DNA of 64,000 bases from contig NZ_QGEH01000002.1 in the NCBI RefSeq assembly GCF_003258515.1, positions 372,001-436,000 on the forward strand, given 5' to 3'. This document shows positions 53,556-62,054 of this stretch, one piece after another. Made by a program: the position numbers and the translations under genes. Below the pieces are notes generated by a model, which made no database searches, was not told the DNA's origin, and was given only the letters and a program-made list of their open reading frames with translations. This DNA is from Marinobacter bohaiensis (GTDB lineage Bacteria > Pseudomonadota > Gammaproteobacteria > Pseudomonadales > Oleiphilaceae). Each line of letters starts with the position of its first letter. Position 1 is the first letter of the stretch.

Positions 53556-55229
53556 CTACCGGTCGGCCACCACGATCAAGTCGTTGAGCGACTGATGCCA
53601 GGTCAGGCGACTGGCCACGCCGATACTGACCGTGACCCGGATCTCCGCGCCGCGCTCCCGCATCACCCACGTCTCGACGCGGCGCCGGAAGCGCTCGGTC
53701 ACCCGGTGCGCCTCATCCAGCGTGGTATCCGGCAACGCCACGATGAACTCCTCGCCACCCCAGCGCCCGAGGATATCGCCGTTGCGTTTGGATTCGTTGA
53801 GGATGGCGGCGATCCGACGCAATACCGCATCACCGGTATTGTGTCCGTACTGGTCGTTGATCTCCTTGAAGTGATCCAGGTCCAGGATGGCGATGCAGAT
53901 ATCACCCTCCTGGCGCTCGGCCAGGCTCCAGAACGACCGGGCAATGGGCAGGAACCCGCGGCGGTTATTGAGCCCGGTCAACGGATCGACCTGGGCCTGG
54001 TGTTCCGCCTTCTGCCGGGCCTCCTGGTACTGGCGGACCAGATCGGCCAGCGCCAGCACCAGCAGGACCGCATCGATCGCCATGCCGATGTCCACCGCCC
54101 GGAAGCCAACCCAGGTAAACGGCAACACGCCCCAGACCGAGAAGCCAGTGACCGACGCTCCCACCGTCGACGCCAGTGTCCCCAGCAGGAAATAACGCGC
54201 CGCCCGGTTACCGGCACGCCAGCTGGACACTCCCATGTACAGCATCAGCACACTGAACAGCGGCACCAGCGAGAACGCCAGCAGCAGCGCCGCACTCTGC
54301 TGGTTGGCGACCAGCATCACCAGGAAAACAATCAGGTACGCCAGACAAAGGGTCCGGATGGCCCGGTACAGACCCGGCCGAAAACGGGCGATGCGCAGGA
54401 AATTCGTGGCAAACGCCAGGCCGCTGAACATGAAACAGAACATGAACAGCGGCGGCGCCCACTGCTGCCAGAGCACGGCTCCGGGCCAGAACACCACCAT
54501 GCCCAGCCCGGTGTAGGACAGATTCATGGCCAGGAACGCCCCCATATAGAGCGTGTAAAAGAGATAGCGGCGCTGGCGTATACCGACGAACAGCAGGAAA
54601 TTGTAGAGCAGAAGCGCCGTGACGACGCCGTAGATGAAGCTGTAGAAGACCGCGTCGCGCAGCCCTTGCGCGTGAGAGGTCTCGACGCTGGAAAACGACA
54701 CCGGCACCACCATGGGGTCGGCGGTTTCAACCCGGAGCAGGACGCGCGTCACGCCCGCCTCATACCAGTGATCGAACTGGCCAAAACGGTTCTGTCCGGA
54801 ACGCTGCTGGACCGGCAACCGATCCCCCGCCGTCGCCACCGCGATCAGCGAGTCACCGCGCAGCAGGTACATATCGACCCGATCCAGCCAACCGATGCCC
54901 AGCACAATGCGGCGCAGTACCGGATCGGGATAGGGCTGTTCCACATCGGCCACCAGCCAGACCGGCGGCGAACCAATTCCCTGGACCAGTATCGACCGGT
55001 CCGGTCGCAACAGCTTTTCCGGACGCTGATCCACCTGCTTCACAACCTGACCGACGGTAAGCGGGCCTTCAGATTCGATGAGATAGGCAAAACGATGCGT
55101 GACCGAGGTCCGGCTGTCCGCCGAGACATCAATACGGGGAACATCCGCCCAGACCGGACGGACCGCCAGCATCAGGGCCAGCAACAGAAAACAGAATAGA
55201 CAACGGCAACCGAGGGTATCGGGAGGCAC
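53556..55229 (-). CDS. 7TMR-DISM diguanylate cyclase cut short by an in-frame TAG
   Basis: A 557-residue protein. Signal peptide to about 28, a periplasmic 7TMR-DISM-type domain (about 35-175), seven helices (about 190-390) and a GGDEF domain. The active site GRWGGEEF (GGEEF 491-495) and inhibitory RNGD are intact. The frame stops at ADR-TAG (53556-53558). Beyond the TAG the same frame reads LYRAKSTGRNRV, the usual end of a GGDEF domain, and stops at 53469. So about 12-28 C-terminal residues are lost. The stop is seen directly; loss of activity is inferred. Start GTG is uncertain. Confidence 0.88.
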   Translation of the reverse strand: MPPDTLGCRCLFCFLLLALMLAVRPVWADVPRIDVSADSRTSVTHRFAYLIESEGPLTVGQVVKQVDQRPEKLLRPDRSILVQGIGSPPVWLVADVEQPYPDPVLRRIVLGIGWLDRVDMYLLRGDSLIAVATAGDRLPVQQRSGQNRFGQFDHWYEAGVTRVLLRVETADPMVVPVSFSSVETSHAQGLRDAVFYSFIYGVVTALLLYNFLLFVGIRQRRYLFYTLYMGAFLAMNLSYTGLGMVVFWPGAVLWQQWAPPLFMFCFMFSGLAFATNFLRIARFRPGLYRAIRTLCLAYLIVFLVMLVANQQSAALLLAFSLVPLFSVLMLYMGVSSWRAGNRAARYFLLGTLASTVGASVTGFSVWGVLPFTWVGFRAVDIGMAIDAVLLVLALADLVRQYQEARQKAEHQAQVDPLTGLNNRRGFLPIARSFWSLAERQEGDICIAILDLDHFKEINDQYGHNTGDAVLRRIAAILNESKRNGDILGRWGGEEFIVALPDTTLDEAHRVTERFRRRVETWVMRERGAEIRVTVSIGVASRLTWHQSLNDLIVVADR

Positions 55230-55590
55230 GGGGCTAGACCTTACTTGGCCGCTGAAAGCGTATTGTTATGGCGCCATCCGAGGCGGGACTCCGTGCAAGT
55301 ATGACGCAAATGCAACTTTCACAGCATAGCCGGACGCCGCCCGCCCCACAACCTGTTGTTGACGAAGGCGTCATAAATCATAAACCCGAAGACCGGCGGT
55401 CGACAGCCCCCGTCGGGAGCCCATTCAGCCGAAAGTGAATTCCCTTACATTTGCAATATTTAACGTTACATGGATAACCGTTAATGTTTGTCCATACTCG
55501 CATCAACGTGCCCGGTTCTCCCCCCGGACGGCGGTTCGCCATCGACGTTGAGTCAGCGTTGTGCCATGGACATAACACCCAGGGACTTTC
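55230..55590. other. Gene-free divergent region
   Basis: A 361-bp interval between divergent genes, with no convincing gene. It contains TTAACG...CGTTAA (described separately) and AT-rich promoter-like sequence near 55440-55490, likely for the plus-strand gene at 55591. Confidence 0.5.
55460..55484. promoter_or_regulatory. TTAACG-N13-CGTTAA inverted repeat
   Basis: Perfect 6-base arms at 55460-55465 and 55479-55484 lie about 107 bases before the next gene, in an AT-rich patch. It may be a regulator site; support is positional only. Confidence 0.35.
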
Positions 55591-56898
55591 ATGAAACGGA
55601 TTCTGCTCGCCCTCATTGTCGTCTTAGCCGGCGGCGCCTTTTTCGCCCATCATCAGATCACCAGCCGGGTCGAAGACCAGATGGACAAGGCCGTGCAGAT
55701 GGCCAGCCTCTACGGTCGTCTGACTTACGAGGGCGTGTCCGTCTCGCCGGACGGCAGCGTGGCCGTCAACCAGATCGATTTCTATCCCCATGCGATTTCC
55801 GACCAGGTCCATATCGACCGGGTTGCACTGGAAACCGGCAACCCCTGGGTGCTCTATAACCTGAAACAGAAGCTTCGTGACGGCGAGGTGCCGGACCACC
55901 TGGCGCTGCGGTTGGAAGGCATTACGATCGATCTGGATGGCCCCCTGTATCGCCAGATGCTGGCGCAAAAGGGCGAGCAAAGCTTCCCGTCCCGCCTGAG
56001 CCTGGCCGGTTGCGGATCCGAACAGACGTTCAGTGCTTCCGAACAGCTGGATATGGGGTATCAGCAGGACGTCATCGACCTGACACTCGCCTATCAGCTC
56101 AACGATTCCCGGGACAGCCTGGCCTTCACTCTGGGTGCCGACTTCCGCGACCAGACTAACCTTCAACTGAATCTTGCCATCGACCCGGGGAGTAGCCTTG
56201 AGGGCAGTACAGCATTGGGCGCCGCAGCCATGGGGGCGGCGCTCAAGTCCGCCAAGGTCACTGTAGACGATAACGGATTCAACATGCGCAGCCAGGAAGT
56301 CTGTGCCGAAAGAACCGATATGGACCTGGCCGCCTTCCGCACGCATCACCTGCAAGCCTGGGAGACGGTGTGGGCCGAGTATGGCATGGCGCCCAGCGAT
56401 TCCCTCAGGCAGACCTACAAGACCTACTTCGAGAACCCGGGCAGCACACTGACGCTTTCCATTGAGCCTTACCCGCCCCTGACTTCGGCGGACCGGAATC
56501 TCAGCCAGGATCCGGACTACCTCAGCGGCCGCCTCAACCCCAAAGTCGGTGTGGACGGCAACCTGAAGCCCTTCCAGATCACCAAGGCGGCGCTACCGGA
56601 CAAAGACGACAGCGCCACCGCGCAGGCCGCCCCGCAAACGAGCGAGCCGGCCGTCACCGAGGCCACGACGGCGACCCGGCAGCCGGCGGCGGACAACACG
56701 CCCAAACCGTTGCCGCTGAACACGCTCGATGACCACAGGAACCAGTCCGTGCGCATCACCCTGACCAGCGGCGAAACGGTCGAAGGCCGGATTCAGGGCG
56801 TCGAAGGCCAGCGTCTGAAGCTGCAGCGGCGGATGTACGGCGGCAACATGGTGGTTCCCATCCAGTTCAGCGCCATTCAGGCCGTATACCGCCAATAA
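55591..56898 (+). CDS. Membrane-anchored protein with Sm-like C-terminal domain, family not recognised
   Basis: A 435-residue protein. One N-terminal helix (about 2-19) anchors a large periplasmic region with weak resemblance to DUF945/AsmA-like proteins (beta-rich, residues 25-335). A Thr/Ala/Pro-rich linker (about 340-380) follows. The last 50 residues (SVRITLTSGETVEGRIQGVE, then MVVPIQFSAIQAVY) look like a small SH3/Sm-like barrel. The linker and barrel are an unusual addition. I cannot name a function. AGGGA precedes the ATG. Confidence 0.7.
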   Translation: MKRILLALIVVLAGGAFFAHHQITSRVEDQMDKAVQMASLYGRLTYEGVSVSPDGSVAVNQIDFYPHAISDQVHIDRVALETGNPWVLYNLKQKLRDGEVPDHLALRLEGITIDLDGPLYRQMLAQKGEQSFPSRLSLAGCGSEQTFSASEQLDMGYQQDVIDLTLAYQLNDSRDSLAFTLGADFRDQTNLQLNLAIDPGSSLEGSTALGAAAMGAALKSAKVTVDDNGFNMRSQEVCAERTDMDLAAFRTHHLQAWETVWAEYGMAPSDSLRQTYKTYFENPGSTLTLSIEPYPPLTSADRNLSQDPDYLSGRLNPKVGVDGNLKPFQITKAALPDKDDSATAQAAPQTSEPAVTEATTATRQPAADNTPKPLPLNTLDDHRNQSVRITLTSGETVEGRIQGVEGQRLKLQRRMYGGNMVVPIQFSAIQAVYRQ

Positions 56899-57075
56899 CC
56901 CACCATACGGTCACGTATCCCGGTGCGCCGCCGGGATACGTGACGGCACCGACCGTTACAAAGGGTGTCTTGTACCGCGACAGCCTCCTGCCAATACTCG
57001 AAAGTCCTGGAAAACCGATTTCTGCGCCGCCGGCGACAACCGCCCCGGCGCGCGCTCACAGAAAGGACATTCGCC

Positions 57076-58260
57076 GTGGCCACGCCCATCGACAAGTACC
57101 TCAACGTTCTCGCCAAGCATGACGGTTCCGACCTCTACCTGAGCACCGGCGCGCCGCCCAGCGCCAAGTTCCAGGGCAAGCTCAAGCCGCTCTCACAGCA
57201 GTCCCTGAGCGCCGGCCAGGTGGAAGCCATCGCCATGGAGCTGATGGACTCCGAGCAGAAAGAAACCTTCTCCAGCGAGCTGGAAATGAACCTGGCCGTC
57301 TCCATTCCCGGCGTGGGCCGGTTCCGGGTCAACGTCTTCAAGCAGCGCAACGAAGTCGCCATCGTCGCCCGGAACATCAACACCGAAATCCCGCAGTTCG
57401 ACAACCTGGGCCTGCCGGAAGTGCTGAAAGACCTGGTAATGGAGAAGCGCGGGCTGATCCTGTTCGTGGGCGGCACCGGCTCGGGCAAGTCCACGTCGCT
57501 GGCGTCGCTGATCGACCTGCGCAATTCGTCTGTCGGCGGCCACATCATTACCATCGAAGACCCGGTGGAGTACGTGCACAAGCACAAGAAATCCATCGTC
57601 AACCAGCGCGAGGTGGGCGTGGACACCCGCAGCTTCCGCAATGCCCTGAAGAACACCCTGCGCCAGGCGCCGGATGTGATCCTGATCGGCGAGATCCGCG
57701 ACCGCGAGACCATGGAACACGCCCTGGAATTCGCCGAAACCGGCCACCTGGCCATCTCCACCCTGCACGCCAACAACGCCAACCAGGCGCTGGAGCGGAT
57801 CATCAACCTGTTCCCGGACGAGAAACGCCCGGCGCTATTGATGAGTCTGGCCCAGAACATCCGTGGCTTTGTCTCGCAGCGCCTGATCCCCACCGTGGAC
57901 GGCAAGCGCTGCGCGGCCGTGGAAGTCCTGCTGGGCACCAAGACCATCCAGGAGCTGATCCTCAAGAACCGCCTGCCCGAGATCAAGGAGATCATGGAGA
58001 AGTCGGAAAACCTGGGCATGCAGACCTTCGACGCCGCGCTGTTCAAGCTCTACATGGACAACCGCATCAGCCTGGACGACGCCATCGCCAACGCCGACTC
58101 CCCCAACAACCTGCGCCTGCGCATCAAGCTGGCCAGCGGCGAGAGCGTGGCGGCGCCGGCCGAGACCAAGCCGCAAGCCCGTAGCGCCGGCCCGATGGAA
58201 CTGAGCATCGAATCCATCGACGAAGACGAGGACGAGGATCCCGGCACCCTGCACGTCTGA
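57076..58260 (+). CDS. pilU: PilU type IV pilus retraction ATPase
   Basis: A 394-residue PilT/PilU-type hexameric ATPase. Walker A GGTGSGKST is at about 132-140. The Asp box (TIEDPVEYVH), Walker B (DVILIGEIRDRETM) and His box (HLAISTLHANNANQ) are all intact. The length and the acidic C-terminal tail (ESIDEDEDED) favour PilU over PilT. PilU assists PilT in retraction. Start is GTG at 57076, with AAAGGA upstream. pilT is not adjacent, which is less usual. A clear terminator follows. Confidence 0.92.
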   Translation: MATPIDKYLNVLAKHDGSDLYLSTGAPPSAKFQGKLKPLSQQSLSAGQVEAIAMELMDSEQKETFSSELEMNLAVSIPGVGRFRVNVFKQRNEVAIVARNINTEIPQFDNLGLPEVLKDLVMEKRGLILFVGGTGSGKSTSLASLIDLRNSSVGGHIITIEDPVEYVHKHKKSIVNQREVGVDTRSFRNALKNTLRQAPDVILIGEIRDRETMEHALEFAETGHLAISTLHANNANQALERIINLFPDEKRPALLMSLAQNIRGFVSQRLIPTVDGKRCAAVEVLLGTKTIQELILKNRLPEIKEIMEKSENLGMQTFDAALFKLYMDNRISLDDAIANADSPNNLRLRIKLASGESVAAPAETKPQARSAGPMELSIESIDEDEDEDPGTLHV

Positions 58261-58268
58261 CGCCACAC

Positions 58269-58299
58269 GCCCCGCCGACCACCGCCTGGCGGGGCTTTT
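58269..58299 (+). terminator. Rho-independent terminator of pilU
   Basis: An 8-bp GC stem (58269-58276 with 58288-58295) is followed by TTTT, starting 9 bases after the stop. Confidence 0.88.
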
Positions 58300-58329
58300 G
58301 ATCCGGGCAATTCCTTACGGCGTCACTGA

Positions 58330-58370
58330 TTGACACTGTCAACCATCATCATTATCGTTGACAGTATCAA
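58330..58370. promoter_or_regulatory. Twin palindromic operators of the marR-SIP operon
   Basis: TTGACACTGTCAA (58330-58342) and TTGACAGTATCAA (58358-58370) are two 13-base palindromes 28 bases apart (start to start), directly before the marR ATG. This is the expected form for MarR autoregulation. Confidence 0.7.
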
Positions 58371-58386
58371 CCACATGGAGACGCCG

Positions 58387-58908
58387 ATGTCCCTGACCTC
58401 GATCAGCGAGCCCATGCATCGCCTGATGCACGGGTTCAAGTCGGAAATGCGCCGCGCCGTCCAGGACGCGGACCTGCCGTTGCCGATGACTCACATCCGG
58501 GTGCTCAAAGTGATCTGGAAAAACCCGGACTGTACCGCCCAGGTCATTGCCCAGCGTATGCTCCGCGACAAGGCCCAGATCACCCGCGTCCTGAAGGAGC
58601 TGCTGGCCGAGGAGCTGATCCGCAAGGACGCTCACCCGGAAGACGGCCGCAGCCAGCTGCTGCGCCCGACCACTCGCGGCGAAGCCATTATTGCCCGGCT
58701 CCACGCCCTGGAAATCCAGACGACCGAAAAGATGACCCGTGATCTGGACCCGGCCGACATCGACGCCTTCGTTCACCTCGCCAACACCATGGCAGACAAC
58801 CTGGCCACGATCGGTGCAGGCGCGAGTGACGGTGACCCTAATGATGAGAGAGACGATGACAGCGACACCGGCCCCGAATCCGTAAAAGGAGACCCGATTC
58901 ATGCCTAA
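58387..58908 (+). CDS. MarR family regulator paired with a siderophore-interacting protein
   Basis: A 173-residue MarR-type regulator. The HTH (about 45-100) has TAQVIAQRMLRDKAQITRVLK as recognition region (over two helices), followed by the wing DGRSQLLRPTTRG. The C-terminal 30 residues are acidic (NDERDDDSDTG) and not typical for the family. The ATG at 58387 has GGAG 7 bases upstream. It overlaps the SIP gene by 8 bp, so the pair is one operon behind twin palindromes, similar in logic to E. coli YqjI-YqjH. Confidence 0.92.
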   Translation: MSLTSISEPMHRLMHGFKSEMRRAVQDADLPLPMTHIRVLKVIWKNPDCTAQVIAQRMLRDKAQITRVLKELLAEELIRKDAHPEDGRSQLLRPTTRGEAIIARLHALEIQTTEKMTRDLDPADIDAFVHLANTMADNLATIGAGASDGDPNDERDDDSDTGPESVKGDPIHA

Positions 58909-59647
58909 ACCGGCACCGCGCGAACTTGAAGTCATCCGCACCACGCCCGTCACCCCGCACATGCTGCGGGTCACGCTGGGCGGCGACAACATGGCCCAGT
59001 TCCCCACCGACCAGGCCAGCGCCTACATCAAGCTGGTGTTTCCCCGAGGGGAAGGTCAACGCCCCATGATGCGCACCTACACTATCCGCCATCAGCGCGC
59101 TGACGAAATCGACGTGGACTTCATGGTCCACGACACCGAAGGCCCCGCCTCAAGCTGGGCGCAAGCCGCCCAACCCGGCGACCGCATCCTGATCGGCGGC
59201 CCGGGCGCCCGCAAGCTGGTCGATCCGGAAGCGGACTGGTTCCTGTTGGCCGGCGACATGACCGCGCTGCCGGCGATGAGCGTCAACCTCGAACTGATGC
59301 CCGCCGATGCCCGTGGCTACGCGGTGATCGAAGTGGTGGACGAGGCCGACATCCAGGAACTGGACCATCCCGAAAACGTCGAGCTGCACTGGGTGGTCAA
59401 TCCCACGCCGGATGCCGATGGCCAGACGCTGCTGAACCGCGTGCGCCAACTGGCGTGGCTGGACGGCGAGCCGTCGGTCTGGGCCGCCTGCGAGTTCACC
59501 AGCATGCGCAACCTGCGCAAGCACTTCAAACAGGAAAAAGAGGTGGGGCGCCGGAGCCTGTACGTCTCCAGCTACTGGAAAATTGGCGTCAGCGAAGACG
59601 AGCACAAACTCGCCAAGAGCCGGGACGCCGAAACCGCGGGCGCATGA
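58901..59647 (+). CDS. Siderophore-interacting protein (flavin ferric reductase)
   Basis: A 248-residue SIP/ViuB-type flavoprotein. The FAD motif MRTYTIRH (RxYTxR) and GGPGAR are visible, followed by the NAD(P)H-binding SIP domain with WAACEFTSMRNLRKHF and the conserved Tyr-Trp-Lys end (SSYWKIG). It reduces ferric siderophores in the cytoplasm to release iron. AAAGGAG lies within the 3' end of marR. It complements the siderophore uptake locus at 27-34 kb. Confidence 0.93.
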   Translation: MPKPAPRELEVIRTTPVTPHMLRVTLGGDNMAQFPTDQASAYIKLVFPRGEGQRPMMRTYTIRHQRADEIDVDFMVHDTEGPASSWAQAAQPGDRILIGGPGARKLVDPEADWFLLAGDMTALPAMSVNLELMPADARGYAVIEVVDEADIQELDHPENVELHWVVNPTPDADGQTLLNRVRQLAWLDGEPSVWAACEFTSMRNLRKHFKQEKEVGRRSLYVSSYWKIGVSEDEHKLAKSRDAETAGA

Positions 59648-59666
59648 CGCTCTGCGCCTGAGAGCG
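59648..59666. terminator. Short hairpin between convergent SIP and phosphoribosyltransferase genes
   Basis: A 6-bp stem (59648-59653 with 59661-59666) with a 7-base loop lies in the 26-bp gap. No U tract; weak. Confidence 0.35.
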
Positions 59667-59673
59667 CGCGCGC

Positions 59674-60246
59674 CTACTCCGCAGCCGGCAGGTGCGGTGC
59701 CAGGATTTCGTACAGTTCGGGCCGGTTGCGGGCGATCTCGTCCGCCGACAGGCCTTCCAGGGAGTGCGGGTACTTGAGCCAGGCGTCGGTCTCATGGACA
59801 ACATACTGCGGCGCCCAGCCCACCTCGTTGCGATCGGGCTTGTAGTAGGGCACCGCGACGCGGATATCGTGGGGCGTGTTGAGGCGCGCCCGCTGGCGCA
59901 ACTCGGCGATGATCGCCTCCACCGAGCGGCCGGTGTCGAACACGTCGTCGACAATCAGCAACGAGTCTTCGTGGGTGACGTGCTTGACCAGGTAGTTCAG
60001 GCCGTGCACGCGCACCGTCTTACTCTGCTGGTCGATGCCGTGGTAGGACGAGGTGCGAATGGCGATGTGGTCGGTTTCCACACCGTGGAAATCGAGGAAC
60101 TCCTGCACCGCGATGCCAATCGGCGCGCCGCCGCGCCAGACCGCAATCATGAACGTCGGGCGGAAGCCGGAATTGAGGATCTGGGCCCCCAGCCGAAAGG
60201 AATCCTCCAGCAAGCCCTGCGCGCTGATGTATTGTTTGTCTGCCAT
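59674..60246 (-). CDS. Phosphoribosyltransferase family protein (paralogue A)
   Basis: A 190-residue PRTase of the hypoxanthine/xanthine type. The PRPP motif LLIVDDVFDTGRS is intact. The conserved N-terminal segment is SGFRPTFMIAVWRGGAPIG, and ETDHIAIRTSSYHG precedes the flexible loop. The ATG at 60244-60246 is chosen by length. The base specificity is unknown. It is head-to-head with paralogue B across 89 bp and aligns with it along its whole length. The C-terminus ELYEILAPHLPAAE ends the protein. Confidence 0.88.
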   Translation of the reverse strand: MADKQYISAQGLLEDSFRLGAQILNSGFRPTFMIAVWRGGAPIGIAVQEFLDFHGVETDHIAIRTSSYHGIDQQSKTVRVHGLNYLVKHVTHEDSLLIVDDVFDTGRSVEAIIAELRQRARLNTPHDIRVAVPYYKPDRNEVGWAPQYVVHETDAWLKYPHSLEGLSADEIARNRPELYEILAPHLPAAE

Positions 60247-60335
60247 GGCACCGTTACTGTTTAGTGAAGATCGCCATGATCCCATCAAACGGATCGCTCC
60301 GGCAAACCCGACACGCCTGTGGATAACCCGATACC

Positions 60336-60947
60336 ATGACTGACAACAACACCGCCTCGAACCGCCCCGAACGCCCCCGCCGCTTCCTGCAGGAGTCGGC
60401 GCTGATCGAGGACGCCTTCCGACTCGGGGTCAAGGTGTTCGAGAGCGGCTTCCGGCCCAACTTCATCGTCGGCCTGTGGCGCGGCGGCAGCGCCATCGGC
60501 ATCTACGTGCAGGAGTGCCTGCAGACACTTGGGGTGGAGACCGATCACATTGCCCTGCGCACGTCCTACCGCGGCATGCACGATTACGACGCCATGGTGT
60601 CCGCGCCGGAAGAGAACATCCGCGTCCACGGCACTCACTATCTGCTGGACAACCTCAACCGCGACGACCGCCTGTTGATTGTCGACGACGTCTTCAGCAC
60701 CGGCTATAGCATCGCCGCCGTGCTACAGCGCCTGGAAGGGCAGCTCAAGCGCAACATGCCCACCGACACCCGCATCGCCACCCTGTACCAGCGCCCCAGC
60801 GCCGGACGCATCGGCCGGGAACCGGACTTCTGCCTGCACCAGTCCGAAGACTGGCTGGTATTTCCCTACGAGATGAACGGACTGAGTCGGGACGAGATCG
60901 ATGCCCACAAGCCGTTCCTGGGGGAGATCCTCGACAGCGTGAAGTGA
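60336..60947 (+). CDS. Phosphoribosyltransferase family protein (paralogue B)
   Basis: A 203-residue PRTase close to paralogue A: SGFRPNFIVGLWRGGSAIG, ETDHIALRTSYRG, VHGTHYLLDNLNRDDRLL and the PRPP motif IVDDVFSTGYS. It has a longer polar N-terminus (about 15 residues). The divergent arrangement suggests shared control or division of substrates. The pair may come from an old duplication with inversion. No nucleotide genes flank them. Confidence 0.88.
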   Translation: MTDNNTASNRPERPRRFLQESALIEDAFRLGVKVFESGFRPNFIVGLWRGGSAIGIYVQECLQTLGVETDHIALRTSYRGMHDYDAMVSAPEENIRVHGTHYLLDNLNRDDRLLIVDDVFSTGYSIAAVLQRLEGQLKRNMPTDTRIATLYQRPSAGRIGREPDFCLHQSEDWLVFPYEMNGLSRDEIDAHKPFLGEILDSVK

Positions 60948-60991
60948 CCTTCGGCGCGCGCCCACCACGCCATTCGTCCGCGACATCGCCG

Positions 60992-61399
60992 CTACGCCCG
61001 GGATGATCGCGAATACGCCGCCACCGGCAACCCGGCGGCCTTCCACGCCGCGAAGCCGCCGTCGATATGACACACCGGCGCCAGCCCCATGTCCTGCAGC
61101 GTGGCGGTGGCCAGGCTGGAGCGCCAGCCGGACTGGCAGAACAGCACGAACGTCTTGCCCGAGCCGAACACCGGTTTGAAATAGGGGCTGTCCGGGTCCA
61201 CCCAGAACTCCAGCATGCCGCGCGGGGCGTGGAGGGCGTCGGGGATGCGGCCTTCCCGCTGCAGCTCGCGCACGTCGCGGATGTCGACGAACACGGTGTC
61301 CGCATCCGCCAGCCGCTCGGCGGCCTCCGCAAGCGTCAGGGTGCGGATGCGCGCCTGGGCATCGTCCACCAGTTGCCGGTAACCGCGGGTCAGGGCCAT
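60992..61399 (-). CDS. Rhodanese-domain sulfurtransferase
   Basis: A 135-residue single-domain rhodanese. The active-site loop FCQSGWRSS has the catalytic Cys; FVDIRDVRELQREG and the final DGGFAAWKAAGLPV are family marks. The ATG at 61397-61399 has AGGAG upstream. The acceptor is unknown. It may be under control of the divergent MarR gene across about 195 bp, but that is only position. Confidence 0.9.
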   Translation of the reverse strand: MALTRGYRQLVDDAQARIRTLTLAEAAERLADADTVFVDIRDVRELQREGRIPDALHAPRGMLEFWVDPDSPYFKPVFGSGKTFVLFCQSGWRSSLATATLQDMGLAPVCHIDGGFAAWKAAGLPVAAYSRSSRA

Positions 61400-61544
61400 G
61401 GTCTCGCTCTCCTGTTTGCGTAACCGTCCTGCCTTCCAGCGTAGTCCCTTTTCCCGGATCGTCGTCATTCCCGGCGCTCTCCATGCCCAGCCCTTTCCAT
61501 TCGCTGTCCCTCGCCATGCCCGTAGTCATGGGCTTGCCATTTAG

Positions 61545-61577
61545 TCCACATGTGGATTATTTTATTTCACATACGGA
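61545..61577. promoter_or_regulatory. Twin operator-like boxes before a marR gene
   Basis: TCCACATGTGGA (61545-61556) is a perfect 12-base palindrome. TTCACATACGGA (61566-61577) matches it at 9 of 12 positions, 21 bases away (two helical turns). They overlap the presumed promoter of the marR gene at 61595. Confidence 0.6.
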
Positions 61578-61594
61578 ATAAATTGAGATTGCCC

Positions 61595-62008
61595 ATGGAT
61601 CAACGCCTGTTCTACCTGCTCAACATGGCCCGCCAGCGGGTCTACAACGTCGCCGACCAGCGGACCGAGTCGGCCCTGGGCATTTCCGTCACCCAACTGG
61701 GCGCGCTGTTCCTGATCGGGGAAAACGAAGGCTGCCTACTCAAGGAGGTTGCCCACGGCCTGCACCTGAACAACTCGGCCCTGACCGGGCTGACCGGCCG
61801 CATGGCGCAGAACGGCCTGATCGAGCGGCGCCCCTGCGAGCAGGACAAACGCGCCACCCGGCTGTACCTGACGGAACTCGGCCGCAGCCGGATCGACGCC
61901 GCCCGGCCGCTGGTCCGCCAGTTCAACGACGCCCTGAGCGACGGTTTCAGCGACGCGGAAATGCAGGTCATCCTGCGCTTCCTGAATCGACTGGTGAACG
62001 AGTTCTGA
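61595..62008 (+). CDS. MarR family transcriptional regulator
   Basis: A 137-residue MarR-type regulator: HTH with LLKEVAHGLHLNNSALTGLTGRM and wing CEQDKRATRLYLTELGR (both over about residues 45-100). The ATG at 61595 fits the family N-terminus (MDQRLFYLLNMARQR). It is followed after 46 bp by an alpha/beta hydrolase on the same strand, which may be its regulated partner. Twin palindromes lie upstream and support autoregulation. Confidence 0.92.
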   Translation: MDQRLFYLLNMARQRVYNVADQRTESALGISVTQLGALFLIGENEGCLLKEVAHGLHLNNSALTGLTGRMAQNGLIERRPCEQDKRATRLYLTELGRSRIDAARPLVRQFNDALSDGFSDAEMQVILRFLNRLVNEF

Positions 62009-62054
62009 GCGGGCTGAAACAACCCACAACCACACGAACAGCGAGGGACACCCG

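Noticed and set aside
53499-55199. 566-residue plus-strand frame opposite the diguanylate cyclase
   Set aside because: A high-GC shadow of the real gene; composition (His, Gln, Arg rich) is typical of antisense frames.
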